From Roseateles noduli (GTDB taxonomy: Bacteria > Pseudomonadota > Gammaproteobacteria > Burkholderiales > Burkholderiaceae_C), in contig NIOE01000008.1 of assembly GCA_002205125.1 (NCBI GenBank), positions 372,001 to 436,000 on the forward strand: a stretch of 64,000 nucleotides of DNA, read 5' to 3'. Position numbers and translations under genes: made by a program. The notes beneath the pieces were generated by a model. The model worked only from the letters and a program-made list of their open reading frames with translations. It was not told where the DNA came from and did no database searches. This document shows positions 52,039-60,419 of the stretch, piece by piece. The first letter of the stretch is position 1; each line of letters starts with the position of its first letter.

Positions 52039-54789
52039 TCAGGTCCGCGTCATCGTCGCCTTCAGCACGTTGCTGAGGAAGTCCAGGCTTTCGGCCAGGT
52101 GGGCGCGGGTCTCGATCGAGCCCTTGCCCTGCGCGGCGCGCAGGTCGCTCTGCAGCTGCACGGCGTGCAGGCGCAGCACCGCGTAGGCATCGGCGAACTG
52201 GCCCGACGCCGCACCGCTCTTCGTCAGGTTGGCCTGGATGCGGCGCAGGTACTCGCGCTGCAGGTTGCGGCGCAGCGGATCGATCTCCGCGCCGGTCTTG
52301 AGCTCGCTCCAGATCGAGGACTGCAGCGTGCCGTAGACCTCGCCGATCGTGATCAGGCCCTTGCGCTGCGACACCGGCACGTAGGCCGGCAGCTCCATCA
52401 GGCGGATCGCCGTCTGCGCCTGCAGCAGGCGGTCCAGCGAGCCCAGCTGCACCCGCGCCACCGCCGCCGGGATGTTCACGAAGCCCGCGCGATTGAACTC
52501 GACATAGTCGGTCGTGATCGAGGTCAGGAACTCCGGCTTGAAGCGGAAGCTGTCGGCGCTGAAGATGCCCTGCGCCAGGAAGCGCAGCGCCTCGCGCTGC
52601 TTGGCGGGATCGACCGGCCGCATCGCGGCCACCGATGCGCCCGGCACGTCGCGGTGCGTGTACATGCCGCCGACGTACTTGCCCACCAGATCCGACGCGC
52701 GCGCCAGCTGGTTGAAACCACCGGCCAGCTGACGGCGCTGGCGCAGCGGATCGTCGCCGGCTTCCGGCGTCCGATTCTGCACGCGCGTCCACAGCTCCTG
52801 CGTCAGCTTCAACCGCTTGCGGAAGTACGCCATCGGGTCGTCGCCGAGGTCGAAGCGGTTGATCGTCGGATCCATGCCGTCGAACGGGCCGAAGCCGCCG
52901 GCGTCGGTGTCGTCCGCATAGGCGTGGCCGGGCAGCGTGTTCTGCGCGGCGACGCGCTTGAGCTCGGCCTCTTCCTGCTCCTTGGGCACCTGCTTGTAGG
53001 CGTACTCGATCGCCCAGTAGTCGTAGGCGCCCAGCGTCGTGTTGTTGTAGGTGGTCGGCGCCTCGCCCTCCAGCGGGATGTTGTAGGCGTTGTAGTCCAT
53101 CACCGAGGCCGACAGGCCGTTGGCGTCGGTCCAGGCCTTGTCCTTGAGCTGCGCCTGCGTCACCTGCGTGGAGGCCTTGAAGTTGTGCTTCAGGCCGAGC
53201 GTGTGACCCACCTCGTGCATGATCACGTCCTTGATCCGCGCCTGGATGAAGGCGTCGGCTTCGGGGCTGTCCGGCGCGATGTCGCCACGGGCTTCGAGCA
53301 CGTCGAGCGCGAAGTCCATCTCCGACGCCGCATCGTGCGCATAGGTGCAGTAGGTCGCGTTGCGACCTTCGCGCCAGCCCTGGTTCAGCGCGGCCAGCGC
53401 CTGCGCCTCTTCCGCCAGCGTGGACACCTGACCGCCGGCCATGCCGCGCGGCGCGTCTTCGGCAATGAAGGCGCGGCCGCCGCGGGCGAACACGTCGCTC
53501 ATGCCGATGTCGGCGTCCAGGATCTCGCCGGTGCGCGGATCCAGGTGGCTCGGGCCGATGGCGAAGCCCACGTCCGAACCGACGAACCAGCGGATCGACG
53601 CGTGCGACGCGTCCATGTTGTCCCAGTCCGCGTCATCGGGCTGCTGCTTGGCCACGACCGCGTTCTTGAAGCCGATCTTCTCGAAGGCCTTGTTCCATTC
53701 CAGGATGCCGGCCTCGACCGCGGGGCGGTACTTCGGCGGGATGTTCTTGTCCATCCAGTAGGTGATCGGCTGCACCGGCTCGGACAGCGCGGCGTCGGGG
53801 TCCTTCTTCTCCAGACGCCAGCGCGCGATGTAGTGGACGCGCGGGTTCGGCTTGGCGTCGTCGCTCAGGTCGGTGAAGGATTCGGTGAAGTGGCCCAGGC
53901 GGCCGTCGGCGCGGCGCGTGGCCATCTTCTCTTCCGGCAGCGCGCGGAAGTTGTAGACGAAGCCCATGAACATCGAGCGCGGATCCGGCAGCGCCTGCGG
54001 CGGCGTCGGGACCGGCACGGGCGGGGCCACCAGCGGCGGCGCCGGGATGCGCGGCGTGAAGTAGTGGACCTTGGCGTTCAGCGTCGTGAGCTGCGCGTCG
54101 GCGCGGGTCAGCTCGAAGTACGAGTTGCTGCGGTCGACGTTGTAGGGCAGCCGGTAGGCCATCTCCAGGCGCGTGGACATGCCGGGGATGTCGCTCAGCA
54201 GCAGGCTGGCGTCGACCAGGAACGACTTGCGCTCGGGGTGGTCGGCGCTGGCGACCGGGCCGGCGGCCAGCAGGCTGGGCGAGAACGCCTCCTCGCCGGC
54301 GCGCTTGCCGCCGCCTTCGGCGCGGAACGCCGTGTTCAGCGCGACCAGCTGGATCGCGTTGCCGACGCGGCGCCACTCGGCCAGGATCTCCGGGCCCATC
54401 TGGCTGGCGTAGAAGCCGCGTTCGCCGATGGAGCTGGTGATGTTGATGGTGAACAGGAAGGGCTTGTTCAGCATCGCGCGCGGGATCTCGAGCCAGACCT
54501 TCTCGTCCTTGCGCAGGATGGGGAAGAGGCCGTCGTCGCGCTTGGTGTCGCGGCTGACTTCGGCGAACGGCTTGGGCGCGGTCGGATCGGCGGCGGGACG
54601 CGGCGCCGTCATCGGCGAGGAAGCGCCCGGTTGGCCCGGTGCGCCGGAAGCGGCGCCGGCCGGCGCGGGAGCGGCCTGCGCGGTGGGCGAGGCGGTGGAG
54701 GCGCCGGTCGGGCCGGTCGTGGCGCAGGCGGTGAGCAGCAGCGCCGCGGCGGCGATGGCCGTCAGCTGGATCGTGTCCCTGTGGATCAT
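52039..54789 (-). CDS. Large zinc-dependent metalloprotease lipoprotein (DUF5117/DUF4953 type)
   Basis: 916 residues from the ATG at 54789 (MIHRDTIQLTAIAAAA). The signal peptide ends in lipobox LLTAC, so it is probably a lipoprotein. A Pro/Ala-rich linker precedes an N-terminal DUF5118/5117-like region with DGLFPILRKDEKVWLEIPR. The zinc site is HEVGHTLGLKHN (H525, E526, H529, H535), and the C-terminal DUF4953-like part follows. Such proteins are secreted zincin-like peptidases of unknown substrate. It converges on the Fic gene and ends at a terminator. The 288 bp upstream to the YqiA-like gene show no gene. Confidence 0.9.
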   Translation of the reverse strand: MIHRDTIQLTAIAAAALLLTACATTGPTGASTASPTAQAAPAPAGAASGAPGQPGASSPMTAPRPAADPTAPKPFAEVSRDTKRDDGLFPILRKDEKVWLEIPRAMLNKPFLFTINITSSIGERGFYASQMGPEILAEWRRVGNAIQLVALNTAFRAEGGGKRAGEEAFSPSLLAAGPVASADHPERKSFLVDASLLLSDIPGMSTRLEMAYRLPYNVDRSNSYFELTRADAQLTTLNAKVHYFTPRIPAPPLVAPPVPVPTPPQALPDPRSMFMGFVYNFRALPEEKMATRRADGRLGHFTESFTDLSDDAKPNPRVHYIARWRLEKKDPDAALSEPVQPITYWMDKNIPPKYRPAVEAGILEWNKAFEKIGFKNAVVAKQQPDDADWDNMDASHASIRWFVGSDVGFAIGPSHLDPRTGEILDADIGMSDVFARGGRAFIAEDAPRGMAGGQVSTLAEEAQALAALNQGWREGRNATYCTYAHDAASEMDFALDVLEARGDIAPDSPEADAFIQARIKDVIMHEVGHTLGLKHNFKASTQVTQAQLKDKAWTDANGLSASVMDYNAYNIPLEGEAPTTYNNTTLGAYDYWAIEYAYKQVPKEQEEAELKRVAAQNTLPGHAYADDTDAGGFGPFDGMDPTINRFDLGDDPMAYFRKRLKLTQELWTRVQNRTPEAGDDPLRQRRQLAGGFNQLARASDLVGKYVGGMYTHRDVPGASVAAMRPVDPAKQREALRFLAQGIFSADSFRFKPEFLTSITTDYVEFNRAGFVNIPAAVARVQLGSLDRLLQAQTAIRLMELPAYVPVSQRKGLITIGEVYGTLQSSIWSELKTGAEIDPLRRNLQREYLRRIQANLTKSGAASGQFADAYAVLRLHAVQLQSDLRAAQGKGSIETRAHLAESLDFLSNVLKATMTRT

Positions 54790-55077
54790 GGATCGATGTG
54801 GTCGTGGGTCCGTCCGCAATCGGCCGGACCATGTTGAGAAAGCAGGCGTGGCGGTCATGTCGCCGCCTGGCCCCGGTGAAGCGGGCAATGTGCGGGGCCG
54901 GGGCCCGCGCGTCAATGCGCACTAACGAGCGAGCGACCCTCGCGAACCGCGCGTTTGGCGATGATCGCCCACGCCGGCAGCGCCTCACCCGTGCCGGAAG
55001 TGACCCGCGCGCCCCGAGAGGCCCGGGGACACCCCGATGAAGGGGGTGCGCATGACTGCCACCTACACTGCCGCGCC

Positions 55078-55665
55078 ATGAGCCTGCGTCGCACCCACCT
55101 CCTCTACCTGCACGGCTTCCGGTCGTCGCCGCGTTCGGCCAAGGCCTTGCGGATGGCGCGCTGGACGAAGGACCATCGTCCGGACCTGGTGTTCGCCTGC
55201 CCGCAGCTGCCGCCGTCGCCGCGCGAGGCGATGGCGCTCGTCGACACGCTGGTCCGCGACTGGCCGCGCGACACGATGGCCGTGATGGGCAGCTCGCTCG
55301 GCGGCTTCTACGCGACCTCGGTGGCCCAGCGCACCGGTGCGTGGACCGTGCTGCTGAATCCGGCCGTGGATCCGGCCAGGGACCTCGCCAACTACATCGG
55401 CGAGCAGACCTGCTGGCAGAACCCGGAGGAACACTTCTTCTTCCGGCTCGAGTTCGTCGACGAACTCGTCGCGCTGAACGTCGGCGCGCTCGCGCATCCG
55501 GAGCGGATGCTGGCGGTCATCGCCAAGGGCGACGAGGTGCTCGACTGGCGCGAGATGCACGCGCGCTACGCGACGTGCCGGATCAAGCTGCTCGAAGGCA
55601 GCGACCACGGCCTGGCCGACTTCGACGACTACCTGGACGAGCTGACGTCCTTCCTCGAGCTCTGA
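55078..55665 (+). CDS. YqiA/YcfP-like esterase
   Basis: 195 residues from the ATG at 55078 (MSLRRTHLLYLHGFRSSPRS). An alpha/beta hydrolase: oxyanion region LYLHGFRSSPRS, nucleophile elbow MGSSLGGFYAT, acidic residue in AKGDEVLDWREMH, and catalytic His in EGSDHGLADFDDYL. YqiA hydrolyses short acyl esters in vitro; the in vivo substrate is unknown. The in-frame upstream extension lacks homology character. It converges on the CorA-like gene with a 3-nt gap. Confidence 0.92.
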   Translation: MSLRRTHLLYLHGFRSSPRSAKALRMARWTKDHRPDLVFACPQLPPSPREAMALVDTLVRDWPRDTMAVMGSSLGGFYATSVAQRTGAWTVLLNPAVDPARDLANYIGEQTCWQNPEEHFFFRLEFVDELVALNVGALAHPERMLAVIAKGDEVLDWREMHARYATCRIKLLEGSDHGLADFDDYLDELTSFLEL

Positions 55666-55668
55666 GTC

Positions 55669-56733
55669 CTACTTCCGTCGTCCAGTCGCTTTCAGGAGCA
55701 ACAGCGTCACCAAGCCGGTGAGCACGACGATCAGGCCGACCACGACCCAGAACCCGTGCTTGTGCTCGAGCAATGGCAGACCGCCCACGTTCATGCCGAA
55801 CAGGCCGCTGATCAGGTTGATCGGCAGCGCCAGCACGGTGACCATCGTCAGCACATACAGCGTCTGGTTGTTCTCCTGCGCGACGCGCGCCGAGGTCTCG
55901 TCCTGCACCGCGCGGATGCGTTCCTGCAGCGCCTGGATGTCGCGCAGCACCAGCGCGAATTCCTCGCTCGCCTGTTGCAGCTGCTGCTTGTCGTTCGCTA
56001 CCACCCACTCCGGCGGGTTCGACAGCATGCGCAGCAGCGCGCTCGGCTCCGGCGCCAGCAGCCGCTGCAGACGCACCATCAGCCGCCGCAACGCGGCGAC
56101 CTCGGACCCATGTCCCGAATGGCGTCCGGCAAGCAGCGCGTCCTCGATGTCGTCGACCCGCTCTGTAGCCTGGCGCACGATGCGTTGCAGCTCGTCGGCC
56201 TGGTCGCGCAGCAGGTGGTCGAGCAGCGCGACGCTGGACCGCGGCCGGTCGCCGCGCTTGATCGCCATGCGCAGGCGGTCGACCGAGCGCAGCGGCGCGC
56301 GCCGCACGCTCAGCACCAGGTGTTCGCTGACCTGCATCCACAGCGTGGAGACGTCGCCGACGTCGAAGGCGAAATCGAAGGTCACGTCGTTGAGCACGGC
56401 GAACAGGTGCTCGCCGACGCGCTCGATGCGCGACGAGCGCGAGCCTTGCTGCTGCGCCTCGTCGAAGCTCTCGGCCAGCGCAGCGTTGCGGCGCAGCCAG
56501 GGCAGCGCGCCGGCATGCGCCAGGTTCAGGTGCAGCCACAGGTAGCCGCCATCCGGCTGCGACAGCCGGGCCTGCGCCTGCGCGAGCGTGGGCAGCGTCT
56601 CGGTCGCCCGTTCCGGGTGGATCCAGAAGCCGCAGATCAGGCCGTGTTCGTCTCCGCCGTAGGGGCCGGCCAGCGCGCCGGCCATCGACCCTGCCGATCC
56701 GCCCGGGAGCTGCGTCGTGTCATTCATCGCCAT
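55669..56733 (-). CDS. CorA family transporter, ZntB type
   Basis: 354 residues. A large cytosolic N-terminal domain (ICGFWIHPE, YLWLHLNLAHAGALPWLRR) and a long helix precede two C-terminal membrane helices. The pore motif GMN is in LFGMNVGG, followed by HKHGFW, a ZntB-like loop. ZntB proteins move Zn2+ with protons; CorA proper moves Mg2+. The length and loop favour ZntB. The start overlaps the end of psd by 14 bp; a second ATG is at 56727. Confidence 0.9.
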   Translation of the reverse strand: MAMNDTTQLPGGSAGSMAGALAGPYGGDEHGLICGFWIHPERATETLPTLAQAQARLSQPDGGYLWLHLNLAHAGALPWLRRNAALAESFDEAQQQGSRSSRIERVGEHLFAVLNDVTFDFAFDVGDVSTLWMQVSEHLVLSVRRAPLRSVDRLRMAIKRGDRPRSSVALLDHLLRDQADELQRIVRQATERVDDIEDALLAGRHSGHGSEVAALRRLMVRLQRLLAPEPSALLRMLSNPPEWVVANDKQQLQQASEEFALVLRDIQALQERIRAVQDETSARVAQENNQTLYVLTMVTVLALPINLISGLFGMNVGGLPLLEHKHGFWVVVGLIVVLTGLVTLLLLKATGRRK

Positions 56734-57613
56734 CCGCGGATGGTAGATGCGCGAGGGCCTCGCCCATGCGGATCCTCTGCCCGGTCTGCAAGCTCGCCGA
56801 CAGGTTCACGCCCGGCGGCAGGAACACGATGATCGTCGAGCCCTGCTCGAACCAGCCCATCTCCTCGCCGCGGACGTGATCGTGACCGACGTCGAAACGA
56901 TGCGGACCGGGATGGTCCGGACGCAGCGTCAGGTCCAACGCGTGCAGCCGCAGGCTGGCGACCAGGATGGCCGCGACCGGCACCAGCGCGATCGGCGTGC
57001 CGTCGGGCAGCGTGCATTCGACGGCGGCGCGCACGTTGCGGCAGAACAGGCGCTCCACGCGCTTGAGGGCGATCGGATTGACGTTCCACGTATCGCCCGC
57101 GATGTGGGTGACGCGCTGGATGCGCAGGTCGGCCGGCGCGTGGAAGCGGTGATACATCGCCGAGGTCAGCCGCAGGGTCACGTAGGTGCCGTTGAGGTAG
57201 GGCGCGGCGCGGGCGGCGTCGCCGAACAGGTCTGCGATGCGGTAGTCCATGCCCTTGGCCTGGAGCGCCATGCCGCGCGTGACCGGGCCGTGCGCCCCGA
57301 CGATCGCGTCGCAGGGGCTGACGATCGTCGCCGGCGCGGGGTCGATCGGTCGACGTCCCGGCTTCAGTCGGCGCGTGAACACGTCGCGCAGCGAGCGGTA
57401 GCCGTGGGCCGGCGGTTCGGCCTCGCTCAGGTCCAGGTCGGTGAACATCCGCCAGACCGCGACGCTGAATCGCGTCAGCGCGGGGCTGTCGATCCGGGCG
57501 TACCGGCCCATGAATCGCGTCAGCGCCAGGCGGGGAACGCGGTTGGTCAGGAGGAAGTTGAGGGACTCTTGCTGGGTCAGACGGTCGCGCCAGCGGGCCA
57601 GTTTCATAGACAT
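56720..57613 (-). CDS. psd: Phosphatidylserine decarboxylase proenzyme
   Basis: 297 residues from the ATG at 57613 (MSMKLARWRDRL). It makes phosphatidylethanolamine from phosphatidylserine at the inner membrane. Visible motifs are FTRRLKPGRRPID, VSPCDAIV, MYHRFHAPAD, and the self-cleavage region WFEQGSTIIVF, where Ser becomes the pyruvoyl group. The usual LGST is QGST here, a common variant of the first residue. Translation could also start at 57607. Confidence 0.95.
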   Translation of the reverse strand: MSMKLARWRDRLTQQESLNFLLTNRVPRLALTRFMGRYARIDSPALTRFSVAVWRMFTDLDLSEAEPPAHGYRSLRDVFTRRLKPGRRPIDPAPATIVSPCDAIVGAHGPVTRGMALQAKGMDYRIADLFGDAARAAPYLNGTYVTLRLTSAMYHRFHAPADLRIQRVTHIAGDTWNVNPIALKRVERLFCRNVRAAVECTLPDGTPIALVPVAAILVASLRLHALDLTLRPDHPGPHRFDVGHDHVRGEEMGWFEQGSTIIVFLPPGVNLSASLQTGQRIRMGEALAHLPSADGDE

Positions 57614-57690
57614 GTCAATTCCGTCGGATACACCCCGGTAATTTGCCAACGCTGTGTGACAGCTGAACGAGGCTCCGGAGGCCCATGCCC

Positions 57691-59361
57691 ATGTCGACGA
57701 CGTTCTTCACCTATGACCTCTTGCCCGTCGCCGCTGCGGCGGCGGGACTGTTGGCGCTCTACTACGCGCCGACCGGATGGCGCCGTCTGCAGCTCTCCCG
57801 CGCGAAGCACCCGTCGCTGGCGGGGCACTCGCGGATGGCGGTGCGGCTGGCGCGGTTGATGCCGACGCAGCGCTTCGACGACGCGCACTTCTTCAACGCG
57901 GACGACGCGCCGGCCGACATCGTCGCCAAGCGGCGTTCCAGCTTCAGCACGCTGTCGCACACGCTGAAGACGCGACACGCGCGCAGCATCGCCGCGACGC
58001 AGTCGATGAAGCCGTCGCTGCCCGACCTGCAGTTCACCAGCAGCTACCGGGTGCCGCCGTCGTTCAGTCCGCTGGTGCAGCGCGAGCTGCCGCTGGGCCC
58101 GGTGATGGTCGCCAGCGACGGCCACTGGCTGACCGATTTCGACGGCGAACGCTTCATCGACCTGGCCGGCAGCTACGGTGTGAACCTCTTCGGCTACGCC
58201 TTCTATCAGCGCTGCATCTCCGAAGGCGCGGCGCGCGTGGACGCGCTCGGACCGGTGCTCGGCGTCTACCACCCGCTGGTCGAAGACAACGTGCGCCGCA
58301 TCCTGTCGCATGCGCGCATGGATCAGCTGTCCTTCCACATGTCGGGCACCGAAGCCGTGATGCAGGCGGTGCGGCTGGCGCGGTACCACACGGGCAAGAC
58401 GCATCTGGTGCGCTTCTGCGGCGCGTATCACGGCTGGTGGGACGAGGCGCAGCCGGGTCCCGGCAATCCACTGCCGGCCGAGCGCACCTACACGCTGCGC
58501 GACATGCATGAGCGCAGCCTGCAGGTGCTGCGTACGCGGCGGGACATCGCCTGCGTGCTGGTGAATCCGCTGCAGGCGCTGCATCCGAACAAGCCGGCGC
58601 CGGGCGACGGCTCGCTGGTCGACAGCTCCCGGCGCGCGTCCTACGACAAGGCCGCCTACGCCGCCTGGCTTCGGGAATTGCGGCAGGTCTGCACCGAGCG
58701 CGGCATCGCGCTGATCTTCGACGAGGTGTTCATGGGCTTCCGCCTGGGCGCCGGCGGCGCGCAGTCGTATTTCGGCGTGCAGGCGGACCTGGTGACCTAC
58801 GGCAAGACGCTGGGCGGTGGTCTGCCTGTCGGCGTGGTCTGCGGCCGCGCGGCGTGGATGAAGCGCTTCCGCGATGAGCGCCCCGCCGATGTCTGCTTCG
58901 CCCGCGGCACCTTCAACACGCATCCGTACGTGATGGGCGCGATGTCGGTGTTCCTCGACGCGCTGGAGGATCCGGAGCGCCTGCGCCAGCTCGACGAGCA
59001 GGACGAGCAGCAGGACAGCCGGCGCGCCCGGCTGAACGCGGCGCTCGAAGCGGAACAGCTGCCGCTGCGCGCGGCCAACATGTCGTCGATCTGGACGCTC
59101 TATTACACCGAGCCGTCGCGCTACAACTGGATGCTGCAGTACTTCCTGCGCGAACAGGGCCTGGCGCTGAGCTGGGTGGGCACGGGCCGGCTGATCTTCA
59201 GCCTGGACTTCAGCGACGCGGACTTCGGCGAGGTCCAGCGCCGCATCGTCGCCGCGGCCCGCGCGATGCGCGACGGCGGCTGGTGGAGCAACCCGGCACT
59301 GCCGACCAACAAGGCGATCAAGCGCCGGTTGCTGATGGAAACGCTGGGCCTGCGCAACTGA
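57691..59361 (+). CDS. Membrane-anchored class III aminotransferase (glutamate-1-semialdehyde aminomutase-like)
   Basis: 556 residues from the ATG at 57691, 9 nt after GGAGG; the ATG at 57685 is only 3 nt from it. An N-terminal hydrophobic segment (about residues 6-27) is followed by about 120 residues of unknown fold. Then comes a fold-type I PLP domain: FHMSGTEAVMQAVRLARYHT, GAYHGWWDEAQPGPGNP, IFDEVFMGFRLG, and PLP lysine in VTYGKTLGGGLPVGVVCG (about K372). It resembles HemL but is distinct from the hemL at 46279. The 82 nt to psd is a divergent intergenic region. Substrate and pathway are unknown. Confidence 0.85.
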   Translation: MSTTFFTYDLLPVAAAAAGLLALYYAPTGWRRLQLSRAKHPSLAGHSRMAVRLARLMPTQRFDDAHFFNADDAPADIVAKRRSSFSTLSHTLKTRHARSIAATQSMKPSLPDLQFTSSYRVPPSFSPLVQRELPLGPVMVASDGHWLTDFDGERFIDLAGSYGVNLFGYAFYQRCISEGAARVDALGPVLGVYHPLVEDNVRRILSHARMDQLSFHMSGTEAVMQAVRLARYHTGKTHLVRFCGAYHGWWDEAQPGPGNPLPAERTYTLRDMHERSLQVLRTRRDIACVLVNPLQALHPNKPAPGDGSLVDSSRRASYDKAAYAAWLRELRQVCTERGIALIFDEVFMGFRLGAGGAQSYFGVQADLVTYGKTLGGGLPVGVVCGRAAWMKRFRDERPADVCFARGTFNTHPYVMGAMSVFLDALEDPERLRQLDEQDEQQDSRRARLNAALEAEQLPLRAANMSSIWTLYYTEPSRYNWMLQYFLREQGLALSWVGTGRLIFSLDFSDADFGEVQRRIVAAARAMRDGGWWSNPALPTNKAIKRRLLMETLGLRN

Positions 59362-59430
59362 ACGCGCGGACATCCCCCATCGCGTCCGCACACCTCCCCC
59401 AACGTCTCCCCCAACGCTTCCCCACAAGGC

Positions 59431-59470
59431 GGGGCGCCTCGACATTCATTGACGAATGTCAGAGCGCCCC
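59431..59470. repeat. Inverted repeat upstream of the Panacea-domain gene
   Basis: The outer stem GGGGCGC / GCGCCCC and inner stem GACATTC / GAATGTC enclose ATTGAC, with three weak positions between them. The 20-bp inner part GACATTCATTGACGAATGTC is nearly palindromic and sits just before the -35 box at 59472. It may end the aminotransferase transcript or act as an operator. Confidence 0.65.
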
Positions 59471-59471
59471 G

Positions 59472-59501
59472 TTGTCATTGCCGATGTCTGATTTCTAGAC
59501 T
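59472..59501 (+). promoter_or_regulatory. Candidate sigma-70 promoter of the Panacea-domain gene pair
   Basis: TTGTCA (5 of 6 to the -35 consensus) and TAGACT (4 of 6 to the -10 consensus) are 18 nt apart. The predicted start lies about 40 nt before the ATG at 59548, with GAGGAG as ribosome site. This is the best full promoter match I found in the window. Confidence 0.5.
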
Positions 59502-59547
59502 GCTTCGCCTTGCATGCGCATTTGTGTGTGCCACGAGGAGCTGTCAC

Positions 59548-60015
59548 ATGTATTCATCGTTCGCCGTCGCCAATGCGTTCATCGAACGCGCCCTGGATGG
59601 GCGCCTTCGAGACCTCAACGCCATGAAGCTGCAGAAGCTCATGTACTTCGCTCAAGCTTGGCATCTGAAGGTGAAGGGAACTCCCGTGATAGACGACACC
59701 TTCACTCGCGGAGAGAACGGCCCCGTCCTCCCTTCGATCCATCATCAGGTGAAAGCCTATGGGTCCCGCCCCGTCACGCAAACGATCAGGATCTTGTACG
59801 GCGACGACGATCGGGAGATCTGGCGCGTCCCTGGCATGCAGCCCTACGACAAGAGCCGGTGGGATCTGATCGACATGATCAGTCGTCGCTATGGAAATCT
59901 GACGCCCAAGGCCCTGTCGGATCTGACGCACCTGCCGGGCTCCGCATGGTCTCAAGGTCGAGTCATCGGGGAGGTACTCCTCAACGATGTCATTCGGGCC
60001 GACCCGACGCTTTGA
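59548..60015 (+). CDS. Panacea/SocA-domain protein (DUF4065), probable antitoxin
   Basis: 155 residues from the ATG at 59548 (MYSSFAVANAFIERAL), with GAGGAG 7 nt upstream. The Panacea signature is strong: MKLQKLMYFAQAWHLKVKG, then RGENGPVLPSIHHQVKAYG, with a C-terminal DLTHLPGSAW. Such proteins (SocA, GepA) often act as antitoxins of diverse toxins. Hand count gives about 60% G+C over 59581-59940, against about 70% in the gene before it, which suggests transfer. The downstream membrane-protein gene starts 2 nt after the stop and is the likely partner. The longer ORF from 59449 has no ribosome site and runs through the promoter. Confidence 0.9.
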   Translation: MYSSFAVANAFIERALDGRLRDLNAMKLQKLMYFAQAWHLKVKGTPVIDDTFTRGENGPVLPSIHHQVKAYGSRPVTQTIRILYGDDDREIWRVPGMQPYDKSRWDLIDMISRRYGNLTPKALSDLTHLPGSAWSQGRVIGEVLLNDVIRADPTL

Positions 60016-60017
60016 CC

Positions 60018-60419
60018 ATGGACGATCACTTCAACGCATGGGATGCGCCAGACATCGCCGCACCGCCGGACCGCGCCGTATCGCATGCGCGAACCATTGA
60101 CGACGAGCTCGCGCCCGGTCCTGGACTGCTGCCCGACGCCGTGCCCGCCGAAACCATTGCCGACATGCGCGCCAATCGTCGTCTTCGTCAGGTCTACGCC
60201 GGCAAGGCCTATGGATTGGCAACCGCCTGCCTGTTGATGTGGACCTTGTTGCTCTCCGCTCAAGGTCTGATCAAGGTCATCACCGGACTCGATACCTGGT
60301 CCGATCAGGTCCTCATCGCCGTCACCACCGGTGTCACCGTCAGCGTGCTGGCGGCGTTCCTGGGGGTGATCCGAGGGCTGTTCCCGGGGAAGGACGAGCG
60401 CGCTCCCGCGCCTCCCTGA
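60018..60419 (+). CDS. Two-helix membrane protein downstream of the Panacea-domain gene (possible toxin partner)
   Basis: 133 residues. A polar, acidic N-terminal half of about 55 residues is followed by a short basic stretch (RANRRLRQ), then TM1 (about 64-88, LATACLLMWTLLLSAQGLIK) and TM2 (about 98-122), and a charged tail ending PAPP. I do not recognise a named family. Starting 2 nt after the Panacea gene, it is surely co-transcribed. Panacea modules are known to pair with membrane-active toxins among others, so a membrane-acting toxin is a reasonable guess, not shown. Its last 27 codons overlap the convergent hydrolase gene by 80 bp. Confidence 0.75.
   Translation: MDDHFNAWDAPDIAAPPDRAVSHARTIDDELAPGPGLLPDAVPAETIADMRANRRLRQVYAGKAYGLATACLLMWTLLLSAQGLIKVITGLDTWSDQVLIAVTTGVTVSVLAAFLGVIRGLFPGKDERAPAPP

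Noticed and set aside
59514-60017. Upstream extension of the two-helix membrane protein in the same frame
   Set aside because: It overlaps the Panacea gene in another frame, is basic and low-complexity, and the ATG at 60018 directly after the Panacea stop fits translational coupling.
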